This document shows positions 26,049 through 34,980 of a stretch of 64,000 nt of DNA, one piece after another (the stretch's first letter is position 1; each line of letters begins with the position of its first letter). Position numbers and translations under genes: made by a program. The notes below the pieces were generated by a model. That model worked only from the letters and a program-made list of their open reading frames with translations, made no database searches and had not been told where the DNA came from. Source of the stretch: UBA1672 sp051967755 (GTDB lineage Bacteria > Pseudomonadota > Alphaproteobacteria > Micavibrionales > Micavibrionaceae); contig JBQDYD010000001.1 of assembly GCA_051967755.1 (NCBI GenBank), forward strand, positions 124,001 to 188,000, given 5' to 3'.

Positions 26049-28250
26049 ATGAGCATAATAAAAAACAAGAATATCCTAGCGCTTCTGAGTGTTATTGCAT
26101 TCACATTATCGTTTCCCTTGCAAAGCGCCCTTGCCGCTGACGCTTTTGGCAACGCCGCCAACAGCGCTGAGCCTGAACGATATACCACTGTAACAGCAGT
26201 TTCAGAGCATAGCGCCGTAAAGCCGGGCGATGAAATCACCATTGCCACGACCATAAAGCTAGCCCCGCATTGGCATGTCTACTGGAGCAATCCGGGGGAT
26301 TCAGGCCTACCTGTCAAATTGAATTGGGACTTGCCGCAGGGATTTGAAATTTCAGATATACAATGGCCGACACCAGATAAGATTTCCTACGATATCCTTG
26401 TTAATTACGGATATTACAATGAAGTAATCCTGTTACAGACGCTATCCGTACCCGATACATTAAAAGAAGGCCGCATTGACCTCTCCCTTACGGCTGACAT
26501 GCTGGTCTGTAATGAAATATGCATTCCTGAAACAGGCAATGTCAGCATCCAGCTAAATGATCCCGGTAACTTGGATCATGATATGTCTGAATTGGTAAAA
26601 AGCGCAGAAATGCAGTTACCACAGCAAGCAAAAGGGCAGTTTCATTTTAGCGAAGCCGAAGGCATTCTGTATCTTTCTTTTATGCCGGAAGATCGCACAA
26701 TTTTAAATGACGCGACCATTGAGAATGCAGACTTCTTCCCTGCTGATTGGGGTATTATCAATCACGCCACAGAACCTGAAGTCAGTATCGGAGCCGATAC
26801 AGTCCATATTAAAATGGAACGCGGCGACCAACCGATAGATGACATTGAGCATTTAACAGGCCTTTTGGTATTTAAAGGCGATATAGGCGAAAACAAGGCG
26901 TATGACGTCAAGATTAAGCACAGCGAAAAAGCAATCACATCGAACCCCGTTGTCAATAAAGGCAACATGGAGGCCGTAAAAACGCCGTCCCCCCAAGAAC
27001 AAAATACAAATGCACCTGCGCAAGAAAATGTAACGCTGTTTACCGCGCTTTACCTCGCATTGTTTGGTGGCATGATTTTAAATCTGATGCCATGTGTATT
27101 CCCCGTCTTATCGATGAAGGCGCTAAGCCTTGTGAAAATGAAGGACAAAGAAAATGCCGCCGCAAGAATGCACGGCCTTGCATACACATTAGGTGTCATC
27201 CTTAGCTTCTTAGTTATTGGCGGCGCGCTTATCATCCTGAAAGAGGCAGGCGCGGCCATCGGATGGGGCTTCCAACTTCAAAACCCGTTCATCGTTGCTA
27301 TACTCGCTTATCTGCTCTTTGCCGTTGGCTTAAACCTTATGGGCTTCTTCGAATTTGGCAGTCGTTTTGCCAATGTCGGATCCAAATTGACACAAGGCGG
27401 ATCCCTCAGCAGTAGCTTTTTCACAGGCACCCTTGCGACAATCGTTGCAACACCATGTACGGCGCCGTTTATGGGCGTTGCTATGGGCTTTGCAATTACG
27501 CAACCTGCCGCGATATCACTGCTGGTATTCGCGACGCTTGGCTTTGGATTGGCTCTTCCGTATTTACTATTGGCCTACATCCCCGCCGCGCGCCATCTTT
27601 TACCCAAGCCCGGATCATGGATGAATACCTTTAAACAATTACTGGCATTCCCTATGTTCGCCTCTACGATCTGGCTGGTTTGGGTTCTAAGCCAACAAGC
27701 AGGCGCACAAGGCGTTCTTCTTGCCCTACTTGGCTTGCTTGCAATAGCCTTTAGCGTATGGCTCTCTCACTTGCGCAGTATCGGCATTGCGAAGGCGATC
27801 GGAAAAATCGCCATGATTGTTTCCTTGATTTTAATGTCTTTGACGCTGTCAGAGCTAAAGGATTTAAAAACTGAATCACACGGGCATAGCTATAATTTTG
27901 GCTCTGAATATTCCAACGAAAAACTCTCAGAGCTTCTAAAGGGTGATGAACCGATTTTCGTAGAAATGACGGCAGCATGGTGCATAACATGTAAAATCAA
28001 CCACGCCGCGGCGATTAATATTAACGCGACGAAGGAACTTTTTGCCGAAAAGAATGTCCAATATTTAATTGGGGATTGGACAAATCAAGACCCAACCATC
28101 ACAGAATATCTAAGCAGCTTCGGCCGTAACGGCGTTCCCCTGTACGTTTATTACGGCAAAAGAGACCCCGCCTCACAGATGCGGCCTAAAGAAATTGTTT
28201 TACCGCAGGTTTTAACGCCCGCCATCGTAAAACAAACTATAGAGAATTAG
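26049..28250 (+). CDS. ScsB/DsbD-like thiol:disulfide electron transporter
   Basis: 733 residues in three parts. A signal peptide (about 1-30) leads into a periplasmic N-terminal domain with the cysteine pair Cys154/Cys158 ('CNEIC'). A transmembrane domain of about eight helices from residue 330 carries Cys349 ('LMPCVFP') and Cys470 ('ATPCTAP'), the two redox cysteines of DsbD-type transporters. A C-terminal thioredoxin-like domain has the 'WCITC' active site (Cys645, Cys648). The pattern of the N-domain (long, 'APHWHVYWSNPGDSG') matches ScsB rather than classical DsbD. It moves electrons from cytosolic thioredoxin to periplasmic thiols. The peroxiredoxin-like gene starts 55 bases downstream and is a likely electron acceptor. 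Confidence 0.92.
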   Translation: MSIIKNKNILALLSVIAFTLSFPLQSALAADAFGNAANSAEPERYTTVTAVSEHSAVKPGDEITIATTIKLAPHWHVYWSNPGDSGLPVKLNWDLPQGFEISDIQWPTPDKISYDILVNYGYYNEVILLQTLSVPDTLKEGRIDLSLTADMLVCNEICIPETGNVSIQLNDPGNLDHDMSELVKSAEMQLPQQAKGQFHFSEAEGILYLSFMPEDRTILNDATIENADFFPADWGIINHATEPEVSIGADTVHIKMERGDQPIDDIEHLTGLLVFKGDIGENKAYDVKIKHSEKAITSNPVVNKGNMEAVKTPSPQEQNTNAPAQENVTLFTALYLALFGGMILNLMPCVFPVLSMKALSLVKMKDKENAAARMHGLAYTLGVILSFLVIGGALIILKEAGAAIGWGFQLQNPFIVAILAYLLFAVGLNLMGFFEFGSRFANVGSKLTQGGSLSSSFFTGTLATIVATPCTAPFMGVAMGFAITQPAAISLLVFATLGFGLALPYLLLAYIPAARHLLPKPGSWMNTFKQLLAFPMFASTIWLVWVLSQQAGAQGVLLALLGLLAIAFSVWLSHLRSIGIAKAIGKIAMIVSLILMSLTLSELKDLKTESHGHSYNFGSEYSNEKLSELLKGDEPIFVEMTAAWCITCKINHAAAININATKELFAEKNVQYLIGDWTNQDPTITEYLSSFGRNGVPLYVYYGKRDPASQMRPKEIVLPQVLTPAIVKQTIEN

Positions 28251-28305
28251 GAAAATTTGTATTTTTAAAACCCAACACCGATTTAACACATACAAGGAGT
28301 GAACT

Positions 28306-28929
28306 ATGGTAAAAAAACTAACATACGGATTACTTGCTTTGGCCTTTGTGCCACTGGCATTAGGCTGGGCAAGCGTACCTGTAAAAGCGGCGGTTGAGAT
28401 TGGCAAACCTGCCCCGAATTTCACGGCAACTGACATCGACGGTAATGAATTTTCCCTTGAAGATCAAAAAGGAAAAATCGTGGTACTGGAATGGACAAAT
28501 AACGGATGCCCTTTTGTCAGAAAACACTACGATACGAAAAACATGCAAAACACACAAAAAACAGCCACAGATAACGGCGTTGTGTGGGTATCAATCGTAT
28601 CATCTGCACCGGGAAAGCAAGGGTATATGACACCTGAAGAAGCGCAGAAACTTGTGAAAGATGAAGGCGCACACGCGACCACACGCATCTTAGACACAAC
28701 AGGTGAAATTGGTAAAATGTATGCCGCAAAAACAACACCACATATGTTTGTAATTTCGGCGCAAGGCAATGTTGAATATGCCGGCGCAATCGATGACAAC
28801 CCAAGCCCGAACCCGAAAGCGGTAGAAGGCGCAGAAAATCTTGTTCTGGCCGCGCTTGATGCCCTTTCAACAGGCAAAAGCGTAGAAGTGCCTCTGACAC
28901 AGCCTTATGGCTGTTCTGTAAAGTACTAA
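28306..28929 (+). CDS. Periplasmic peroxiredoxin-like (redoxin) protein
   Basis: 207 residues with a signal peptide (cleavage likely near 'VKAAV', residue 29) and a thioredoxin-fold redoxin domain. The presumed active site is 'NGCPFVRKHY' with a single Cys68, a Cys-Pro-Phe rather than CxxC, and a second cysteine sits near the end (Cys203 in 'GCSVKY'), a candidate resolving residue. 'TPHMFVI' holds the cis-proline. This arrangement fits the envelope peroxiredoxin-like proteins known to accept electrons from ScsB in alphaproteobacteria. It shares strand and spacing with the transporter gene, has an 'AAGGAG' ribosome-binding site, and ends at a good terminator. Confidence 0.87.
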   Translation: MVKKLTYGLLALAFVPLALGWASVPVKAAVEIGKPAPNFTATDIDGNEFSLEDQKGKIVVLEWTNNGCPFVRKHYDTKNMQNTQKTATDNGVVWVSIVSSAPGKQGYMTPEEAQKLVKDEGAHATTRILDTTGEIGKMYAAKTTPHMFVISAQGNVEYAGAIDDNPSPNPKAVEGAENLVLAALDALSTGKSVEVPLTQPYGCSVKY

Positions 28930-28957
28930 GTACGACAAAAACAGATATTCGCTCGAA

Positions 28958-28985
28958 AAAGGTCGGCATTTGCCGGCCTTTTTTA
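28958..28985 (+). terminator. Intrinsic terminator after the Scs/redoxin pair
   Basis: AAGGTCGGCA-TT-TGCCGGCCTT gives a ten-base stem (one G-T wobble) followed by TTTT, 28 bases beyond the redoxin stop codon. Confidence 0.85.
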
Positions 28986-29064
28986 TAAAGTTATATGAAA
29001 AAGGCCTTGTCAGAATCTTGCCTTTCTGCGTATCATTAATCGTCGAAACTCTTTGATTCTCCTT

Positions 29065-31014
29065 ATGTCCATAAGAAACAGAACACATATTCAAGACTCT
29101 TTATCACCGCGCCCGATTCACAAGCAACAGGCCGCGCGGTTTGCCGTTGGTCATGACGGATATATTATTTACGCCAATACGCGCTTTCATGAAATAAGCG
29201 GTATCGATGACAATGCCAGACATCACCTGTTTGATATTCTGCAATTCTCGGAAGATGTTCTCGCCGAAAACGAAGACATCACGGCCCTGCAATCAGGATC
29301 GCATGAGGTATACCTCAAAGATAACGGCACCATGACAGAATTTCATTTTGACTGGCTGACGACGGCCGATAACAAGCATTACCTTGTGGCCTCGGCACTG
29401 GAAAATGATATTGATTTCATCGATAATCAGCAATTCGAAGATATCGACCTTTTGATGCAACGTATTCAAGAATCAACTGCGCGCATCGAAGGCACAGCAA
29501 AAATCCCGACGCCTGCCAATCTAGACACATTAGACAGTTACGCGATTTTCGCAGACCTCACTGATGATTTTATGGTCATCACAGATGTTTCGGGAAATAT
29601 TCTTCAAACAAACCATGCTTTTCTCACTCTGTTCAATGACGCGCTCGACAGTGATGACAGCTTTACATTCTTTGATTTATTCAAATTAGAGGATCAGTCT
29701 CATATAAAACGTACGTGCCAAACAATTGTAGAGAACAACCTCCCTGCTCAAATTATCCATTTTGAATCAGAAATGCTTACCCCAAGTGGCAGCATCAGAT
29801 GGATTGAGTGGCGACAAAGATGTCGCGGCGGGAATATTTATTCTATTGGCCGTGATATCACTGAGTTGAAGGAAGAACAGCGTAACCTGGAACGCCGGGA
29901 AAAGCAGCTCTCAGAAGCCGAGGCCATCGGCCGTATGGGGCATTGGCAATGGCTGATCGGGGAGGAGTATATCTCATGGTCGGAAGAGATTTTCAGAATT
30001 TTCGGCGTTGATCAAAACCATTTCAAACCAAGCATCAACAGCCTGACTGACTTGGTCCATAAGCGCGATATCGGACGTGTTATTCAAGTTTTCCAGCGCG
30101 CCATTATCGAAGAAAAAGATTACGACATGGAATTTCGCATTATTCGCCCCGGCGGTGATGAAAGATTTGTCATGTGTGAAGGGCGCTGTGAAAAAAATGC
30201 TGAGGGCGAAGTCATCGCCCTATACGGCATATTACAAGACATGACAGAGCGCATGCTCTATGAAGAAGAACTCCGCCAAGCCAAAGAAGCCTCTGAGCAA
30301 GCATACGCCGCACGTACGCGCTTCCTTGCCAATATGAGCCATGAGCTTCGTACCCCGCTTAATGCCATTATCGGCTTTTCCGAGATGATAGAATCACAGA
30401 TGCTTGGCCCGATATTTAATGAAAAATATGTCGAATACTCCACCAGCATCAAAGAAAGCGGACACCACCTGCTCGATTTAATCAGCGATATTTTGGATAT
30501 GTCAAAGATTGAAGCAGGCAAGCATGTCTTGGATCTGGAAAGTGTAAACATGAACAGCGTGATTGAACGCTGCGTTGAAATGATACAGGGACGCGCAACA
30601 GAACAACATGTGACCTTGCGCCCGTTTACACTAGACCATGATATTAATATTATTGCTGATCGCCGTGCTATGACGCAGATATTCCTGAACTTACTGTCTA
30701 ATGCGGTGAAATTCACACGCGAAAACGGATCCGTCTGGATGGAATGCTATGAAAATGAGGAGCATATCTCCTTTAAAGTCTGCGATACAGGCATTGGTAT
30801 ACCGCCAAATAAACTGGCATCTGTTTTAAAGCCTTTTGAACAGGCTTCGTCCGAATACACACGAGAGCATGAAGGAACGGGTTTAGGGTTGGCCATTACC
30901 AAAGAACTGGTTGAGATGCATGGCGGAACAATTCATATCGATTCAACGGTGAATGTCGGCACGACAGTGAGCGTACGCATCCCCTACCACGCGCAACAAA
31001 CGCACCATCATTAA
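29065..31014 (+). CDS. Soluble PAS-PAS-PAS histidine kinase of the DivJ/PleC/PdhS type
   Basis: About 650 residues without transmembrane helices. Three PAS-like modules are visible (about 20-110, 150-270 and 290-395; the last is a PAS with PAC-like 'LYGILQDMTER'). The dimerisation domain carries phospho-acceptor His426 in 'NMSHELRTPLNAIIGFSEM', followed by 'DILDMSKIEAGK', exactly the wording of the cell-cycle kinases DivJ, PleC and PdhS, and a complete HATPase with 'NLLSNAVKFT', 'DTGIGIP' and 'GTGLGLAI'. No receiver domain. It may act on DivK-type regulators in polarity control, but partner and signal are inference. ATG 29065 lacks a clear ribosome-binding site. The stop codon overlaps that of the convergent gene through TTAA. 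Confidence 0.9.
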   Translation: MSIRNRTHIQDSLSPRPIHKQQAARFAVGHDGYIIYANTRFHEISGIDDNARHHLFDILQFSEDVLAENEDITALQSGSHEVYLKDNGTMTEFHFDWLTTADNKHYLVASALENDIDFIDNQQFEDIDLLMQRIQESTARIEGTAKIPTPANLDTLDSYAIFADLTDDFMVITDVSGNILQTNHAFLTLFNDALDSDDSFTFFDLFKLEDQSHIKRTCQTIVENNLPAQIIHFESEMLTPSGSIRWIEWRQRCRGGNIYSIGRDITELKEEQRNLERREKQLSEAEAIGRMGHWQWLIGEEYISWSEEIFRIFGVDQNHFKPSINSLTDLVHKRDIGRVIQVFQRAIIEEKDYDMEFRIIRPGGDERFVMCEGRCEKNAEGEVIALYGILQDMTERMLYEEELRQAKEASEQAYAARTRFLANMSHELRTPLNAIIGFSEMIESQMLGPIFNEKYVEYSTSIKESGHHLLDLISDILDMSKIEAGKHVLDLESVNMNSVIERCVEMIQGRATEQHVTLRPFTLDHDINIIADRRAMTQIFLNLLSNAVKFTRENGSVWMECYENEEHISFKVCDTGIGIPPNKLASVLKPFEQASSEYTREHEGTGLGLAITKELVEMHGGTIHIDSTVNVGTTVSVRIPYHAQQTHHH

Positions 31015-31922
31015 TGTGGAATAATAATCTGTTTTTCTGCGTGCCCTTCGGCCTCTAAACACCCTTGCAGACCTTCTTTATATGTTGGGTATTTCAACGA
31101 AACACCCAGATCATTTTTGATTTTATCATTACGCACACGTTTATTATCGGTGTAAAAACTGCGGGTGATCGGCGCTAAATCAACCTTATCGTACGGGATA
31201 AGGGGCGGCGATTCCATACCAAGCAACCGGCATGCATAATCAATCACTTCATGACTTGGCGCAGGCATATCATCGCATACATTATAAACCTCACCCGGAT
31301 TTGGGTTGTTAATCGACGCGGTTAAAACCTGCACAATGTCCTCAACATGTGTACGGCTAAAGGCGTGACCAGGTTTATCGATGCGGCGCGCAACGCCGGA
31401 ACGCACAGAATCCAATGCACTGCGACCCGGCCCGTAAATCCCCGCCAGTCTGAAAATATGCACCGGAAGCTGATCACTCTCATAAAGAGACAGCCATTGC
31501 TCTTCGGCTTTTAATCGGCGTGAACCGCGTTTGGTAGACGGGCGTGCATATGATTGCTCATCAACCCAGCCGCCATTTCTATCGCCATAAGATCCGGTTG
31601 TTGAGAGATAACCGATCCATTCCAAATTCTCTAAACTGAGGAAATCATGCGCATGCGCCATGAATGTCGGGTCGCCTTCATCACTCGGCGGGGTCGAAAT
31701 AAGAATATGCGTCACGTCTTTGAGCATGTAAATCGGATCAGGCAAAGGCGTATCAAAGTCAAAGAGATATGTTTTGATATTACGCGCACGAAGATCAGCT
31801 TTTTTATCAGTGTCTCTGGTCGTTCCAAACACCTGCCAATCACTATTGGCGCCCATCAACTCATGCGATAAATAATCACATGTATACCCAAAGCCAAAGC
31901 AAAATAGATTTTTCTTCTTCAC
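31011..31922 (-). CDS. NAD-dependent epimerase/dehydratase-like extended SDR (YeeZ-like)
   Basis: 303 residues. The N-terminal 'FCFGFGYTCDYL' is a variant Rossmann motif (GxGYT), followed by 'GTTRD' after strand 2, 'ISTPPSD', a Ser/Thr site in 'YLSTTGSYG', and 'IFRLAGIYGPGRSALD', the pattern of the YeeZ-like branch of atypical SDRs. The usual YxxxK pair is not obvious: the region reads 'RRLKAEEQW', so activity as a dehydrogenase is uncertain. Ends convergently on the histidine kinase gene with a four-base overlap and sits 33 bases downstream of the fzlA-like gene, an association common in alphaproteobacteria. Confidence 0.8.
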   Translation of the reverse strand: MKKKNLFCFGFGYTCDYLSHELMGANSDWQVFGTTRDTDKKADLRARNIKTYLFDFDTPLPDPIYMLKDVTHILISTPPSDEGDPTFMAHAHDFLSLENLEWIGYLSTTGSYGDRNGGWVDEQSYARPSTKRGSRRLKAEEQWLSLYESDQLPVHIFRLAGIYGPGRSALDSVRSGVARRIDKPGHAFSRTHVEDIVQVLTASINNPNPGEVYNVCDDMPAPSHEVIDYACRLLGMESPPLIPYDKVDLAPITRSFYTDNKRVRNDKIKNDLGVSLKYPTYKEGLQGCLEAEGHAEKQIIIPH

Positions 31923-31955
31923 CCCAAAATCCCTAACATGTTAGCGTTTTTTAGA

Positions 31956-32621
31956 TTAGCTAACCTTTTTATAATTTTCAACCGGATCAAAACCGGGTAC
32001 CCGCTCATCTAATAATAATGAGAAGCCCGGACGTTCTTTTATTTTATCATACCACCTGCGGGCGGCTTCATGTTGTTCCCATGGCACATCACCAACATAA
32101 TCAACGGCAGAGAGATGCCCCGCCGCCGCAATATCCGCCAATGAAAACGCATCCCCCGCAAGCCATGTGCGGCGCTCCGTTAAAAAGCCGATATAATCAA
32201 GATGGTAATGGATATTTGCTCGGCCTGCACGCACTGTCGGGCCATGCGGCTCCCCCAGATTTAAAATCGATTTCATCAATTTCTCATCAACAAGGTTTTG
32301 CGTTACTTCGCTGTTAAACTTACGGTCAAACCAGTTAATCAGCCGTCTTGTCTCTGATCTTTGAACGGGGTCATGCCCAATCAAATTAACCTCGGGATAC
32401 ACTTCCTCCAGATACTCACAAATAACCTGAGAGTTTGAGAGGGTCGTGCCGTCTTTCTCAACAAAAACCGGAATATCACCTGCGGGGTTCATCGCCAAAA
32501 ATTCAGTTCGGCGTTCCCATGTCTTTTCAATCTTTAATTCAAAAGGCAATTTCTTCTCGGTCAGTGCCATACGCACCTTGCGGGAAAAAGGATGAAGCCA
32601 AAAGTGATATAAGATTCTCAT
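31956..32621 (-). CDS. FzlA-like glutathione-S-transferase-fold protein
   Basis: About 221 residues. A thioredoxin-like N-domain begins 'ILYHFWLHPFSRKVRMALTEK' (start at 32621 chosen because it gives the family N-terminus; a frame to 32660 adds 13 residues), with 'NSQVICEYLEE' holding the glutathione-site Ser, then an all-helical GST C-domain with 'SLADIAAAGHLS'. The C-terminal tail 'ERPGFSLLLDERVPGF' closely resembles FzlA, the FtsZ-binding GST homologue that controls constriction in Caulobacter. The neighbourhood (SDR gene downstream, uppP a few genes upstream) is also that of fzlA. If correct, it acts in division rather than detoxification; a plain GST remains possible. Confidence 0.7.
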   Translation of the reverse strand: MRILYHFWLHPFSRKVRMALTEKKLPFELKIEKTWERRTEFLAMNPAGDIPVFVEKDGTTLSNSQVICEYLEEVYPEVNLIGHDPVQRSETRRLINWFDRKFNSEVTQNLVDEKLMKSILNLGEPHGPTVRAGRANIHYHLDYIGFLTERRTWLAGDAFSLADIAAAGHLSAVDYVGDVPWEQHEAARRWYDKIKERPGFSLLLDERVPGFDPVENYKKVS

Positions 32622-32698
32622 AATTGGCAGTCTAGCGAACACCCGAAAATATTCAATCAAGAAAGCATCAATTTATGAAAAAACGTAAGTGCTTCTTG

Positions 32699-33970
32699 CT
32701 ATGGGTTTGAAATTAAAGAAAAAGCTTCCAAATCCACCTCAATGGTGACTTTGTCGCTTATTGCGTCTGTTTTTTCCCATTGCCCTTGTCCGACGCCAAA
32801 GTCCAAGCGGTTCAAATCAACGGTGGCTTCCATTTCCGCTTTGTTCTTATTCGGGCTGTCTTCATCCGGCTCTATCTCAAGCTCAAAGGGCATTTCCAAC
32901 GGAATTTTCACCCCGCGTAACGTCAAAAAACCCTTCGCGATATAGGTGTCATCTTCTGCCTTAGTGAATGTATCGGCGTTGAAAATCGCCACCGGATAGG
33001 CCTCCACGTCAAACCAATCAGATGACTTGGCTTGCGAATCACGATCCATACTGCCTGTCCTGATAGAGGCAATATCAATTTCTACATGAACTGAGCTATG
33101 CTCAAGATCTGCAGGATCAAAAAAGATCTTCGCATTAAAATCAAATGACCCGTCAAATGTTTGTCCATATTGTGTCGCAACAAACTGAAGCGAACTTTCC
33201 GCGTAATCAACATCCCATTTTGTCACGCCGTGATTATTTGTTTCCTGCACCGCCTCATCATCTTGTGGGGCTTCCGCCTCTTCCGCCTTCTGCGCAACCG
33301 GGGGATTAGCAACGGCCTGCTCCTGATGCTCATCAACATGGCGCGGCTTTTTCATGACGTCCTTATACAGAACCGCGCCATAAACCCCGCCAACCAAGAG
33401 TGCGATCAAAGCCACAGGAACAAACCCCACACGCGCCCAAGTCATACGCGCAATGGTCATATCCCGATCTATAAAATGATGTTTCAGCGCGCCGGCCACA
33501 TGAAGCGCAACAAACCCCAAAACAGCATAGGCAAACAACTCATGCATTTCCTCAGCAAATTCAAAGAGGTTTTCATCCTTCGCCACAATATCGGGCATGT
33601 TCAGACCAAAGAATTTGATATTGAAATCACCTGCCGATGACATCACCCAGCCCGAAAGGGGCAAAGCAAATAATAAAAGATACAAAAAGCCGTGTACGGC
33701 ATGAGATAACACGCGTTCCCATTTTGCGTGCGTATCCAAAGATTTAGGTTTCTTGGTTACGATGTGCCACACAATACGCACAACAACCAAAAACAAAACA
33801 AGCAAGCCAAAAGATTTATGAAGATTATACACTTCAAGCTTCTGTTCGCTAAACTCCATCCCCTTCATATACTTACCGACAACCAACAGCGCCAAAATAA
33901 TCAGTGCCGTGACCCAGTGTATAATTCTGGAAATGATATTATAAGATTTAGCTTCAGATGCATCCTGCAT
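32699..33970 (-). CDS. Cytochrome b561-YceI fusion protein
   Basis: 423 residues in three parts. Residues 1-175 are a four-helix diheme cytochrome b561 (candidate ligands His18, His51, His143, His157, in 'RIIHWV', 'NLHKSFG', 'EMHELF' and 'ALHVAG'). A fifth helix (about 182-203) leads to a periplasmic acidic, Gln/Pro/Ala-rich linker (204-248). Residues 250-423 are a YceI lipocalin-like domain ('WDVDYAESSLQFVATQYGQTF', 'SIRTGSMDRD', 'GVKIPLEMPF'). b561 oxidises or reduces quinone; YceI binds polyisoprenoid lipids such as ubiquinone-8. Joining them suggests lipid-quinone handling coupled to electron transfer. A stand-alone YceI gene lies 32 bases upstream on the same strand, implying an operon. 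Confidence 0.92.
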   Translation of the reverse strand: MQDASEAKSYNIISRIIHWVTALIILALLVVGKYMKGMEFSEQKLEVYNLHKSFGLLVLFLVVVRIVWHIVTKKPKSLDTHAKWERVLSHAVHGFLYLLLFALPLSGWVMSSAGDFNIKFFGLNMPDIVAKDENLFEFAEEMHELFAYAVLGFVALHVAGALKHHFIDRDMTIARMTWARVGFVPVALIALLVGGVYGAVLYKDVMKKPRHVDEHQEQAVANPPVAQKAEEAEAPQDDEAVQETNNHGVTKWDVDYAESSLQFVATQYGQTFDGSFDFNAKIFFDPADLEHSSVHVEIDIASIRTGSMDRDSQAKSSDWFDVEAYPVAIFNADTFTKAEDDTYIAKGFLTLRGVKIPLEMPFELEIEPDEDSPNKNKAEMEATVDLNRLDFGVGQGQWEKTDAISDKVTIEVDLEAFSLISNP

Positions 33971-34002
33971 TGGCTTGCCTTTATCGTTATTCTCTAAAAA
34001 GA

Positions 34003-34644
34003 TTACTCAGCGGCTGCTGCGTCTTTTTCGGTGCGGTAACCCTCAACTTCGATACGTACATGTACGTCATCACCAACACCCGGCAAACCATAGGTCATAC
34101 CGAATTCTGAACGCTTTACGATCGTTTCTGCGGAAAAACCACTAACATATTTACCACTGAACGGGTGCTTATCTGATTTATTATAGGTCGTTTTCAAAAC
34201 AACAGGTTTTGTGACGCCCAAAATCGTTAAATCACCTGTGATATCTGCAGTCTTTTCACCTGTTACCTTAATTGCGCTACTCTTGAATGTCATTGCCGGA
34301 AATTCTTCTACATTAAAGAAATCCGGGCTCTTCATATGATCATCCCACTTCTCACTATCCATATCCAATGAGTCTGTTTTAATTGATACATCAATCATTG
34401 ATTTTTCAGGATGCGCGCGATCAAAGGTAAAATACCCGTCATACTCATGGAATTCCCCTTGTGATTTAGAGAAACCAAGATGATCAACAAAGAACAAAAT
34501 CTGGGTGTGATCTTTGTCGAATGTGTAATGCTCAACAGACATTTCCGCAGGCTTCACTTCTTCTTTTGCGGCATCTTCTGCATGTGCATTTTGCACAAAG
34601 CCGAACAAACCTACCGTTGCTGCTAAGAGCAGTAATTTTTTCAT
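34003..34644 (-). CDS. YceI-family periplasmic lipid-binding protein
   Basis: 213 residues with a signal peptide (cleavage after 'AHAED', about residue 23). The mature protein is one YceI domain: 'YTFDKDHTQILFFVDHLGFSKSQGEF', split across residues 40-67, 'DVSIKTDSLDM', 'FFNVEEFPAMTFKSS' and 'RSEFGMTYGLPGVGDDV'. YceI proteins form a beta-barrel that holds long isoprenoid chains. A strong AGGAG precedes the ATG by seven bases. It is the first gene of a two-gene unit with the b561-YceI fusion, so the soluble form may ferry quinone or a related lipid to or from the membrane-bound form. Confidence 0.93.
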   Translation of the reverse strand: MKKLLLLAATVGLFGFVQNAHAEDAAKEEVKPAEMSVEHYTFDKDHTQILFFVDHLGFSKSQGEFHEYDGYFTFDRAHPEKSMIDVSIKTDSLDMDSEKWDDHMKSPDFFNVEEFPAMTFKSSAIKVTGEKTADITGDLTILGVTKPVVLKTTYNKSDKHPFSGKYVSGFSAETIVKRSEFGMTYGLPGVGDDVHVRIEVEGYRTEKDAAAAE

Positions 34645-34718
34645 GGTAATCTCCTAAATGTGGGGTTAAATCCCTGACATCATAAATCAGCAAACCCCGA
34701 TTTTCAAATTACATTTGA

Positions 34719-34922
34719 TTAATAAAAATACCGTTGATAGGTAAGAATTGTGCAATAGCAGCCAAGAATTGCGATCATCCAATTCAACAATCCATATTTC
34801 ACTTTTATATAAGGATCATTCAGCAAATCTTCTTTACTGACATCGCGCAATAGAAACATCAAAAGCATCTGCCCGGCGAAAAATCCGCCAATAAAACCGA
34901 TAATACCAACAACGTATATCAT
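34719..34922 (-). CDS. Small two-helix membrane protein of unknown function
   Basis: 67 residues with a Gly-rich first helix (about 3-24, 'GIIGFIGGFFAGQ') and a second near 48-62, joined by a charged loop 'RDVSKEDLLNDPYIKVKYG'. AAGGGA nine bases before the ATG supports translation. No family recognised. It lies between the YceI gene and the divergent uppP; the 75-base gap to yceI leaves co-transcription open. Confidence 0.6.
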   Translation of the reverse strand: MIYVVGIIGFIGGFFAGQMLLMFLLRDVSKEDLLNDPYIKVKYGLLNWMIAILGCYCTILTYQRYFY

Positions 34923-34980
34923 ATTGTATTTTCCCTTGATTTAGAGTAGCTCTATGAGCGTATCGAAAGAAAGCTGATCC

